The notes beneath the pieces were generated by a model. It ran no database searches. It saw only the letters and a list, made by a program, of their open reading frames with translations, and was not told where the DNA came from. From the NCBI RefSeq assembly GCF_001238275.1, contig NZ_LGTB01000033.1, positions 54,884 through 118,883 on the forward strand: a stretch of DNA of 64,000 nt, written 5' to 3'. Position numbers and translations under genes: made by a program. Numbering within the stretch: the first letter of the stretch is position 1; each line of letters begins with the position of its first letter. This document shows, one piece after another, positions 54,309-62,395 of this stretch. Origin of the DNA: Bradyrhizobium viridifuturi. GTDB taxonomy: Bacteria; Pseudomonadota; Alphaproteobacteria; Rhizobiales; Xanthobacteraceae.

Positions 54309-56397
54309 GACAGCCGCTGAAGGCCATCGCGTCCTGATCATCGCCCCTTACGGCCGCGATGCGGACAGCGTATCGGCACTACTGATGTCTCACGGCTACG
54401 ATACGAAGATTTGCGAGACCTTCAACGAGCTTGCGCCACTCGTCGATGCGCACGCGGGCGTCATTCTGATCACCGAGGAAGCACTCCGCGAAGACGCGTC
54501 GACGCTGGAATCCGCATTGACGGCACAACCCGCGTGGTCGGACATTCCGTTCATTCTGCTGTCCGGCCGACGAGCAGGGCGCGAGCGTCCGAATGAAGCC
54601 GTCCGCCGGAAATTGCCGCCAAACGCCACGAATGTGGTCTTGCTCGAGAGGCCGCTAAGCAGCGAATCCCTGCTGAGTACGATCACATCGGCTATGCGGG
54701 CGCGACAGCGACAATTTTTGATGCGCGATCAACTTGCGGAATTGGACACGCAGCGGGCCAGCTTGAGGACGCTTCTCGACAATCTCCCGGTCGGGGTCGT
54801 GTTTCTTGACAAGACGGGAACTGGTCTGGTCTCCAACCCGGCATTCAAACGCTTTTCCAAGTCTGGCAAAAGCCCCGCTTTCGACCCCACAGCGGAGCAT
54901 GAATGGCTTGCGCAGGACAGCGACGGCTCCCCGCTCTCGCGAAACCGTTTCCCGAGCGCGCGTGCGCTGCACGGCGAATATGTGACCGGGGTCGAATTTC
55001 TCTACACGGGCTTGGCGGAGGGACCAATATGGACCCGCATCAGCAGCGTCCCGATCTTGAGAGAAGACGGCGCGATCATGGGTGCGATAAGTGTCGTCGT
55101 CGACATCAACGAGCAAAAGCTTGCGCAGCAAAGGTTGGCGAAGGCCGCCGAGACGCTCGAGTTGCAGGTGGCCGAACGTACCGCGGAGCTTGAAAAGGCC
55201 TTGTCCGATCTCCGTAGGGAGACGGCAGAGCGGTCGCGGGCAGAATCCGCGCTGATCCAAGCTCAAAAAATGGAAGCTGTCGGCCAGCTCACTGGCGGCA
55301 TTGCGCACGACTTCAACAACATGCTCACCGGCGTCATCGGCGCGATCGATTTGATGAAACGGCGCATTGCATCGCATCGGCTCGACGACTTGAATCGCTT
55401 CATGGACGCGGCGAGCACATCGGCGCACCGGGCTGCCAATCTGACATCACGACTTCTCGCCTTCTCGCGCCGGCAATCTCTCGACAGCAAACCGACCGAT
55501 ATCAATGCTCTCGTCCGGTCGCTCTCGGACCTGCTGCATCACACTGTGGACGAGAATATCTCGATCGCCATCCAAACCAACGAGGACGTGCCCGCCGCCA
55601 TAGTGGATGCCAATCAGCTTGAGAACGCGATCCTTAACCTCGCCATCAACGCGCGAGACGCGATGCCTAACGGAGGCAAGCTTACCGTCGAGACCGCTGC
55701 AATTGACCTCGACGCGACATATTCAAGGGCTCGACCAGGCATTTCGCCCGGCCGCTACGTGGTCGTGGCAGTTTCGGACACCGGCGTCGGAATGACGCCG
55801 GACGTGATCGAAAAGGTCTTTGATCCTTTCTTCACGACAAAGCCGGTGGGGCAAGGTACCGGTCTCGGTCTATCGATGGTCTACGGGTTTGCGCGGCAGT
55901 CGAACGGCCAAGTCCGGATCCATTCGACGCCCGGCCAAGGCACCTCCGCGAAGATCTACCTGCCGGCTGCGGATCAAGGGGCGATCGAGACTACCGTCCA
56001 GCATGAAGCGTCTCCGCAAGGAACCGGTCAGCCCGTTCTGCTTGTCGAAGACGACCCTTCGGTTCGTCTTCTCATCGGCGAACTGCTATCGGAGCTGGGT
56101 TACCGAACGATCGAAGCACCTGATTCCGACTCCGCAATCAAGCTGCTGGAAAGCGGTCGTCCGATAGACATGATGATTTCCGACGTTGGACTGCCCGGCA
56201 TGAACGGCCGGCAACTCGCTGAAGTCGCTCGCAAGCATCACCCGAAGGTGCCGATCCTATTCGTCACGGGCTATGCCGCAAACGCCGCCATTCGAGCTGG
56301 CTTCCTTGGAACAAACATGGCGATGATAAGCAAGCCCTTTCAGATCGAGGAACTAGCGGCAAAAATAGGTGAGATGCTGTCCCAGACACTGCGTTAG
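54301..56397 (+). CDS. hybrid sensor histidine kinase/response regulator
   Basis: 698 residues. GTG at 54301 is the start, overlapping the KaiC-like gene end. Order: a receiver-like N-terminal domain (about 8-132) lacking the phosphate-accepting Asp (VILITEEAL), a PAS domain (about 152-275), a coiled-coil (275-320), DHp with phosphoacceptor His336 (GGIAHDFNN), ATP-binding domain with NLAINARDAM and SDTGVGM, and a C-terminal receiver with Asp628 (ISDVGLPGMNG). No membrane helices, so a soluble kinase that may sense through PAS and read the state of the KaiC-like protein. Confidence 0.92.
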   Translation: MHRTAAEGHRVLIIAPYGRDADSVSALLMSHGYDTKICETFNELAPLVDAHAGVILITEEALREDASTLESALTAQPAWSDIPFILLSGRRAGRERPNEAVRRKLPPNATNVVLLERPLSSESLLSTITSAMRARQRQFLMRDQLAELDTQRASLRTLLDNLPVGVVFLDKTGTGLVSNPAFKRFSKSGKSPAFDPTAEHEWLAQDSDGSPLSRNRFPSARALHGEYVTGVEFLYTGLAEGPIWTRISSVPILREDGAIMGAISVVVDINEQKLAQQRLAKAAETLELQVAERTAELEKALSDLRRETAERSRAESALIQAQKMEAVGQLTGGIAHDFNNMLTGVIGAIDLMKRRIASHRLDDLNRFMDAASTSAHRAANLTSRLLAFSRRQSLDSKPTDINALVRSLSDLLHHTVDENISIAIQTNEDVPAAIVDANQLENAILNLAINARDAMPNGGKLTVETAAIDLDATYSRARPGISPGRYVVVAVSDTGVGMTPDVIEKVFDPFFTTKPVGQGTGLGLSMVYGFARQSNGQVRIHSTPGQGTSAKIYLPAADQGAIETTVQHEASPQGTGQPVLLVEDDPSVRLLIGELLSELGYRTIEAPDSDSAIKLLESGRPIDMMISDVGLPGMNGRQLAEVARKHHPKVPILFVTGYAANAAIRAGFLGTNMAMISKPFQIEELAAKIGEMLSQTLR

Positions 56398-56486
56398 CTT
56401 GTGCGACGCGTCGATCCGGACGCGTCAGGTCGAGAACGTCGGTGCAAGCAAGAGAAACGCTGCGTCATGTCGCGAGCGGCTTTTCA

Positions 56487-57496
56487 TCAACGCGGCGGCA
56501 GGGAAGCTCTGATCCGCTCCGAGAAATCGGGCGCGCCGTCGGCTGCCTGTGCGGCCAGGTTGATCAGGGAGCGTTGCCGCAATTCATCGAACGACACGTC
56601 CGTGTTGATCCGGCCCGACTGATACAGGTAGCTGTCGATCAGGCCGTTGAGAAGATGACGGATGTCGAGCCTTCCGCCGCGTCCCGCCGCATTGGCGTAG
56701 CGTACGATGTTGATTGTGCAGCTATTGGTCAACAGATGATAGAATTCGGGGTGATCGGCGAGCTGGTTGATGCGCTCCAGGTAAACCAGCAACAGGCGGC
56801 GCGCGTCGCCGGCGGATGAATTGAGGCGATAAAGATAGGTCGGCTCGTTGCGATGGTTGGTCCGCACGCCAACGAGGTCGCGCTCGGTGCCCACCACGTA
56901 AATCAATTCGAATTGCTTGAACATGGATGCGATGGGAGCAAAACCTTCGCCGATCTCTGGGCGCGTCTCGATCGAGATGGTCAGCGGCGGCACATTGTCG
57001 AACATGAAGCTCAGAAACGTGTGCCCAACTGGCCCTTCCATAAAATAGGAAACATAGAAATCGATAGCTTTTAGGTGTGACAGCTGCACCTCGCGCTCTT
57101 CGTAGCGCACCGTGAAATCGTTGCGCGAGCGATAGTCGAAATCGCGCACGCCGGTGAACCGCACACGGTCGCCGTCGATGACGCCCGCGGCATGACAGCC
57201 ACTTCCGGGCGCCAATGACGATCATTTGACGGGGGAATGGCAATCCACCATCCGACGATGCCGAAAAACAGCGCGGCCACCACTGCGGACATGCTGCGCC
57301 GTCGCGACGGCCACAGCCCCCATACCGCAAATAGCGCGAAAGCCGCCGCCAGCGCGAGGCGTGCCCAGGCCCACGGCAGGTTGGAATAATAGACAGCCAG
57401 CGTGGCCCATGTGACAGACAGGGCCTTCACCAGAAAGCCGATGATTGCAATCAGCCGGTCGGCGATTCGAGTCAGAAATCCGACAAGTGCACTCAT
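56487..57496 (-). CDS. DUF4105 membrane protein (frameshifted near 57182)
   Basis: The N-terminal part (MSALVGFLTRIADRLIAIIG and further hydrophobic segments, WAWARLALAAAFALFAVWGL) gives several membrane helices. The frame breaks after VAVMPRA, and one lost G (GCGGTC for GCGTC) leads into VIDGDRVRFTGVRDFDYRSR and the DUF4105 domain with GHTFLSFMFDNV and LLTNSCTINIVRYAN, which contains a conserved Cys. Restored length 336 residues. Some DUF4105 proteins act as lipoprotein N-acyltransferases, but this is only a possibility here. The start could also be ATG at 57511. Confidence 0.72.
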
Positions 57497-57684
57497 TGGC
57501 GTCCTTGGCATCGGGGCGCTTACATCGCGGCGGACGGCGCGAGCGTACACGCATTGAACTTCACTTGTTAGACCCGCTCTGGTAGCATTGATGCCTGCGC
57601 GACGGTCCGCAAATGGCGACCGTCCAGATGCGACACTGTTACACGCGGCGCTCAATGCTGGATTCCATCCGCGAGGTATCTGCG

Positions 57685-59040
57685 ATGGTTGCCATATCCT
57701 TGCGAGCCTTTCGTGCCACGCTTCCGCTTCTAGCTCTCGGTCTGGCGCCCGCGGTCTGCGCTCAGGGCACTCCGCCGGCGCCCATCAGCACGACGTTATT
57801 TCAGAATGTGCGCATCTTCGACGGCAAGGGCAGCTCGCTCTCGGCGCCGTCAAACGTCCTTGTAAGAGGCAACATCATCGAGCAAATCTCGGCGACGCCG
57901 ATCACCGCCGAGCCCGGTAGCACCGTGATCGCCGGCAACGGGCGGACGCTGATGCCCGGCCTAATCGACAACCATTGGCACGCGATGCTGATCCGTACCA
58001 ATCCCGTTCAGGCGATGGGCGACGTCGGCTTCAACAACATCGCCGCCGGCGTCGAGGCGACCGACACATTGATGCGGGGTTTCACAACGATCCGCGACCT
58101 CGGCGGCCCGACCTTCGGCCTGAAGGACGCCATCGACCAAGGATTGATCGCCGGACCGCGCATCTATCCCTCGGGCGCGATGATCACCGTGACCAGTGGA
58201 CACGGCGATTTCCGCCAGTTATCCGATTTGCCGCGGACGATCGGCGGCATGCTGACGCGCATGGAACAGGTCGGAGGCAGTATGATCGCCGACAGTCCAG
58301 ACGAAGTCCGCGTGCGCGTCCGCGAGCAACTCATGCAGGGCGCTTCCCAGATCAAGCTAACGGCCGGCGGCGGTGTCTCCTCGCCCTTCAGTCCGATCGA
58401 CGTGTCGACCTTCACGGAGGCGGAGTTGCACGCCGCGGTCGAGGCGGCCGAGAACTGGGGGACTTACGTCGCGGTGCACGCGTTCACCCCCGAGGCGATC
58501 CAACGGTCGATCGCAGCCGGGGTGAAATGCATCGAGCACGGCTTCTTGATGGACGAGGCGACTGCGAAACTGATTGCGGACAAGGGCGTGTGGCTCAGCA
58601 CGCAGCCGCTTCCCGAAGAAATGCGAACCGGCCTGGCGGCGGGATCGGTGCAGCGCGCAAAGGCCGATGAAGTCTGGCCCGGCATCAACAGGACCTACCA
58701 ACTGGCAAGGAAATATAAGATCAAGACGGCATGGGGCACCGACGTTCTGTTCTCCGGGGCATTGGCTAAGCGGCAAGGCGCGATCCTCGCTTCACTCACC
58801 CGCTGGTACACGCCGAGCGAAGCGCTGGTCATGGCGACGTCGACCAACGCCGAATTGCTGGCTTTGTCCGGCAAACGCAATCCGTATCCCGGCAAGCTCG
58901 GGGTCGTCGAGCAGGGCGCGCTGGCCGACCTTCTGTTGGTCGACGGCAATCCGCTCGAAAATATCGATTTGGTCGCCGACCCTGCCAAGAATTTCAAGGT
59001 GATCATGAAGGACGGCAAAGTCTACAAGAACGCGAGTTGA
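57685..59040 (+). CDS. amidohydrolase family protein, secreted
   Basis: 451 residues. Signal peptide (MVAISLRAFRATLPLLALGL, cleaved near VCAQG). Amidohydrolase barrel: metal site NHWHAM (H-x-H), probable carboxylated Lys in QIKLTAGGG, a His in VAVHAFTPEA, another in KCIEHGFLMD, and the catalytic Asp in WGTDVLF. The pattern is that of imidazolonepropionase-like periplasmic hydrolases; the substrate is unknown. Start at 57685 is chosen for the GAGG ribosome binding site and an immediate signal peptide; earlier in-frame starts (57613, 57655) put a polar tail before it. Confidence 0.83.
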   Translation: MVAISLRAFRATLPLLALGLAPAVCAQGTPPAPISTTLFQNVRIFDGKGSSLSAPSNVLVRGNIIEQISATPITAEPGSTVIAGNGRTLMPGLIDNHWHAMLIRTNPVQAMGDVGFNNIAAGVEATDTLMRGFTTIRDLGGPTFGLKDAIDQGLIAGPRIYPSGAMITVTSGHGDFRQLSDLPRTIGGMLTRMEQVGGSMIADSPDEVRVRVREQLMQGASQIKLTAGGGVSSPFSPIDVSTFTEAELHAAVEAAENWGTYVAVHAFTPEAIQRSIAAGVKCIEHGFLMDEATAKLIADKGVWLSTQPLPEEMRTGLAAGSVQRAKADEVWPGINRTYQLARKYKIKTAWGTDVLFSGALAKRQGAILASLTRWYTPSEALVMATSTNAELLALSGKRNPYPGKLGVVEQGALADLLLVDGNPLENIDLVADPAKNFKVIMKDGKVYKNAS

Positions 59041-59067
59041 AGCGGTGGCCGCCACTGAAAATTCGGA

Positions 59068-59440
59068 CGTGCTGGAGCAGGCCGGCGAAGAACGCCTTGT
59101 AGTCGGTCAGCACAGGAAAATCGCGGTTCTGGAACAGCGTCGCCTGCGCGACCTGGACCTGCTCGCCGGCCATGCGGCCGCCGTTGCCTCGCCCATCACC
59201 CAATAGACGCTGCCATGGCCATGATCGGTGCCGCGGTCGCCGTTTTCGCGGAAGGTGCAGCCGAACTCGGAGATCACGACCACGACCGTATCGCGCCACA
59301 TCTGAGGGCCGATCTCTTCCGAGAAGCCCCATTCGCCGAGATAGCCGGTCGCGGCGCCCTGGTTGATGTGGGTGTCCCAGCGTCCGACGTCGACGAAGCC
59401 GAGGTTGAACTGCTCGTGCATCAGGCGCCCGGAGCGGCGG
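59068..59440 (-). pseudogene. truncated, decayed copy of the DUF1501 gene
   Basis: Nearly base-for-base the region of the DUF1501 gene from about 61262 to 61665 (shared blocks such as QFNLGFVDVG, WDTH-NQGAATGYL, GPQMWRDTVVVVISEFG and GTDHGHGSVYWVM). It lacks the N-terminal two thirds and the C terminus, has lost an internal stretch of about 30 bases, and drifts out of frame near ATAAAWP. It has no start and cannot make a full protein. It is separated from the intact copy by the ModA-like and L,D-transpeptidase genes. Confidence 0.85.
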
Positions 59441-59453
59441 CCGACGTCGCTAC

Positions 59454-60161
59454 CTATGCCGGCAGCACGATCACCTTCGTCTTGACGGGCGTTCGCGAAT
59501 AGAGGTCGAGCATGTCCTGGCTGAGGAGGCCGGTACAGCCGCTCGTAATGCCGTTCCCGATCGATTCGGGGTCGCTGGTGCTATAGATCGTGTAAAGCGT
59601 GTACACGCCATTTTGGTAGAGGTAGAGCACGCGGGCGCCGAGCGGATTGTCGAGACCTCCCGGCATGCCGCGGGCATATTTGCCCGCCTCCGGCTGGCGC
59701 GCGATCATCTCCTTGGGCGGCGTCCAGGTCGGCCATTCGGCTTTGCGCCCGACATACGCCTCCCCGTTCCACCGGAACCCATCGCGGCCGACATTGGCGC
59801 CATAGCGGGTCGCGTTTCCCTCACCTTCGATGCGGTAGACATAGTACTTGCCGGGATCGACGATGATCGTACCGGGCGCCTCATTGCTGTCGTAGCGCAC
59901 TGTCTTGCGGAAATATTTCGGATCGACCTTCCTGACGTCGACCGCAGGGATCGGGAATTTCTCGTCGGGCACGGGGCCGTAGACCTTCTCCGCCTCGGCC
60001 AGGCTCATGTAGTCAGATGCGCAACCAGCCAGGCTAAGCGCGGCGAAACCGGCAGCGGAGCCGAACAGAAACGCCCGGCGGTTGACAAGGCGCGACCGAT
60101 GACCAGGCAGAGCCCCCTCACCCATCGCGCCGGCGTCGGCAATTCCACGGTCCATCAACAT
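59454..60161 (-). CDS. L,D-transpeptidase-like (YkuD) lipoprotein with altered active site
   Basis: 235 residues. Twin-arginine/lipoprotein start (LVNRRAFLFGSAAGF, lipobox LSLAGC, Cys47). The YkuD domain follows: PGTIIVDPGKYYVYRIEGEG, GRDGFRWNGEAYVGRKAEWP and the catalytic SGC (Cys209). Known family members have His-Gly-Thr before this and Cys-Ile-Arg at it; here Tyr193 (TIYSTSDP) replaces the His and Thr-Gly replaces Ile-Arg. The peptidoglycan cross-linking activity is therefore doubtful. The start at 60161 could be shifted to ATG at 60125. Confidence 0.78.
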   Translation of the reverse strand: MLMDRGIADAGAMGEGALPGHRSRLVNRRAFLFGSAAGFAALSLAGCASDYMSLAEAEKVYGPVPDEKFPIPAVDVRKVDPKYFRKTVRYDSNEAPGTIIVDPGKYYVYRIEGEGNATRYGANVGRDGFRWNGEAYVGRKAEWPTWTPPKEMIARQPEAGKYARGMPGGLDNPLGARVLYLYQNGVYTLYTIYSTSDPESIGNGITSGCTGLLSQDMLDLYSRTPVKTKVIVLPA

Positions 60162-60278
60162 GATTTCGGATTTCCCCTTGTCCCGTCGTACGCCCGGAGA
60201 AGACTTTGGCATACCGCAGGAAGGTGGAGAAAAGGTTCTTCGTCAGCCGGGGTCGAAAATCTCCTTGACGAAAACGCC

Positions 60279-61058
60279 CTAGGCCGGGTCCATTCCCTTG
60301 GACTTGAGCACGGCGGAACCGGCCGGACCGGTGAGGAACTCGATCAGCGATCTGGCCGCTGCCGGATCCTTGCTCGTGGACCCGATGCCGACCGCGAAGA
60401 CGATCGCGCTGTTCAAATCACCGGGCAGAGGGCCGACCACCTGAGCCCCTGGAACCGCGGCAATTTCCGAGGCCTGTGCGACGCCCATTACGACTTCGCC
60501 CTTGGCGACGAGTTCGCCTGCTTCGGCGCCCGGCACCAGGACCGTCTTGGATTTCATCTGGTCGGCGATGCCGAGACGATCAATGACCTTGGCGAAATAG
60601 ACGCCACTGGCACCGCCCTTCGCTGGATCGGCGTAGGAGATCGATTTGGCGGCGAGAAGCGTAGCCTTCAGTTTCTCCACCGTGCTGATGTCGGGCTTGG
60701 GCGCACCGGTATGTACCCCGACGGCGACATAGGAGCTGCCCACGTTGACGATGCTGCCCTCGGCAACCTTGCCCTGGGTCAGCAGACCCTCGAGGGCAGC
60801 GCGCGACAGGATCATCACATCTGCGGTTTCGCCCGCCTCGATCCGCTTCTTCAGATCGGCGATCGTGCTGTAGACGACGATCAGCTTGTTGCCGCTGCCG
60901 CTCTCGAACTTCGGGATCAGTTCGCCGAGTGCAGGGGTGAGCGCGACCGTGCTCATGACCTTGACGTCGGCGGCATGCGCGGCGGGTGCTGCCGCTCCCA
61001 GAGTTAACAGCAACGCCGCCGTGAGGGCGGCCCGCCGCGAGAAAAACCGTCCCATCAT
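60279..61058 (-). CDS. ModA-like periplasmic substrate-binding protein
   Basis: 259 residues. Signal peptide (MMGRFFSRRAALTAALLLTL, with an Arg-Arg pair, ending AHAAD). Type-II binding fold like the protein at 26819-27613: VKVMSTVALTPALGELIPKF, ETADVMILSRAALEGLL and KGGASGVYFAKVIDRLGIAD. Orphan, no permease or ATPase gene near it. GGGAGG precedes the start ATG at 61058. It lies between the DUF1501 gene and the YkuD-like gene, all on the same strand. Confidence 0.82.
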   Translation of the reverse strand: MMGRFFSRRAALTAALLLTLGAAAPAAHAADVKVMSTVALTPALGELIPKFESGSGNKLIVVYSTIADLKKRIEAGETADVMILSRAALEGLLTQGKVAEGSIVNVGSSYVAVGVHTGAPKPDISTVEKLKATLLAAKSISYADPAKGGASGVYFAKVIDRLGIADQMKSKTVLVPGAEAGELVAKGEVVMGVAQASEIAAVPGAQVVGPLPGDLNSAIVFAVGIGSTSKDPAAARSLIEFLTGPAGSAVLKSKGMDPA

Positions 61059-61186
61059 GGCTTGCTTGCCTCCCGGTTGGCTGGATCCCAAGCATAACCG
61101 AAGCGGAACAACGTCGCCCGCACGGCCTGCACCCGTTCGCCCACCATGCCGGCATGGCGTTGGTTTCGATATTTTGGCGGCGCCTT

Positions 61187-62380
61187 TCAAACCAAATTCA
61201 GGTCCTTCGGCTTGATGCCGGTGAAGATGCGCTCGAGGCTTGCCTGCTGCAGGCCGTAGACGTGCTGGATCAGGCCGGCGAAGAACGCCTTGTAGTCGGT
61301 CAGCACGGGAAAATCGCGGTTCTGGAACAGTGTCGCCTGGCTGACCTGGACCTGCTCGCCGGCCATCCGTCCGCCGTTGATGCCGCCGCCCATCACCCAA
61401 TAGACGCTGCCGTGGCCGTGATCGGTGCCGCGGTCGCCATTCTCGCGGAATGTGCGGCCGAACTCGGAGATCACGACCACGACCGTATCGCGCCACATCT
61501 GAGGGCCGATCTCTTCGGAGAAGCCGGCAAGGCCCCGGCCCAGTTCGCCGAGACGATCGGCGAGATAGCCGGTCGCCGCGCCCTGGTTGACGTGGGTGTC
61601 CCAGCCGCCGACGTCGACGAAGCCGAGGTTGAACTGCTCGCGCATCAAGCGGCCGATCCGCCGCGCCGACAATTCGAAGCCGCGCGGCGACACCGCGCCG
61701 CGGTTGGCCGCCATCATCTCCTCGGAGACCGACTTGTAGACGTCGTCGCGAACGCGAAAACCCTCCGACACCGAATTGGCGAGATCGCCCTTCCCGTACA
61801 TCTCCCTGATCAACCGCGCCTGGCGGTCGTCGACGCCGGGCTTGCTGACGCTGGCGATGCCGATGTTCGGGATCTGGTTCTGGCCGCGGAAGATCAGCGG
61901 CAGCTGGTCGGTGAAGGAGATCGGCTTCACCCGCGTCAGTTCGGTCGCGAGCCGGCTCATGAAGCCGGACCGGTAGTCGCGGCTGCCGCCGACCGCCTGC
62001 CCGAGCTCGATCGTGTCCTGGGTCTCGAAATGGCTGCGCGAGAGGTCGTCGCTGGTGCCGGCGAACGGGACGAATGCGATCTCGCGCTTGGCCCACAGCG
62101 GATAGATCGAATCGCGCAGCGCCGGATGCAGCCCCCAGCCGGCGTCGAGCGCCAGCGCCGCATTCGGATTGCCGACATCAGGCCGCGCCACCGCGAGCGT
62201 CGGGCGCGAGGCGTAGTAGAACTCGCTGCCGACCGGCACGACCACATTGGCGGCGTCGTAAGCGCCGCGCAGGAACACCACCAGCAGGCGCGCGTCGGTG
62301 GAGGGCGCCGCCCAGACCCGGCCGGCAAGGGTGAGCGAGGTGGAAGCGGCGAAGGCCTTGAGCAGTTCGCGGCGGTTCAT
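61187..62380 (-). CDS. DUF1501 family secreted protein
   Basis: 397 residues. Twin-arginine-like start (MNRRELLKAFAAST, ending VWAAP), so probably exported folded through Tat. Family stretches: LLVVFLRGAYDAANVVVPVG, HFETQDTIELG, FVDVGGWDTHVNQG and VVVISEFGRTFRENG with GTDHGHGSVYWVMGG, which resemble the alkaline phosphatase/sulfatase-like metal site of this family. GGGAGG precedes ATG. The DUF1800 gene ends 15 bases upstream on the same strand, so the pair forms an operon. Confidence 0.85.
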   Translation of the reverse strand: MNRRELLKAFAASTSLTLAGRVWAAPSTDARLLVVFLRGAYDAANVVVPVGSEFYYASRPTLAVARPDVGNPNAALALDAGWGLHPALRDSIYPLWAKREIAFVPFAGTSDDLSRSHFETQDTIELGQAVGGSRDYRSGFMSRLATELTRVKPISFTDQLPLIFRGQNQIPNIGIASVSKPGVDDRQARLIREMYGKGDLANSVSEGFRVRDDVYKSVSEEMMAANRGAVSPRGFELSARRIGRLMREQFNLGFVDVGGWDTHVNQGAATGYLADRLGELGRGLAGFSEEIGPQMWRDTVVVVISEFGRTFRENGDRGTDHGHGSVYWVMGGGINGGRMAGEQVQVSQATLFQNRDFPVLTDYKAFFAGLIQHVYGLQQASLERIFTGIKPKDLNLV

Positions 62381-62395
62381 TGCCGAACCTCCCTT

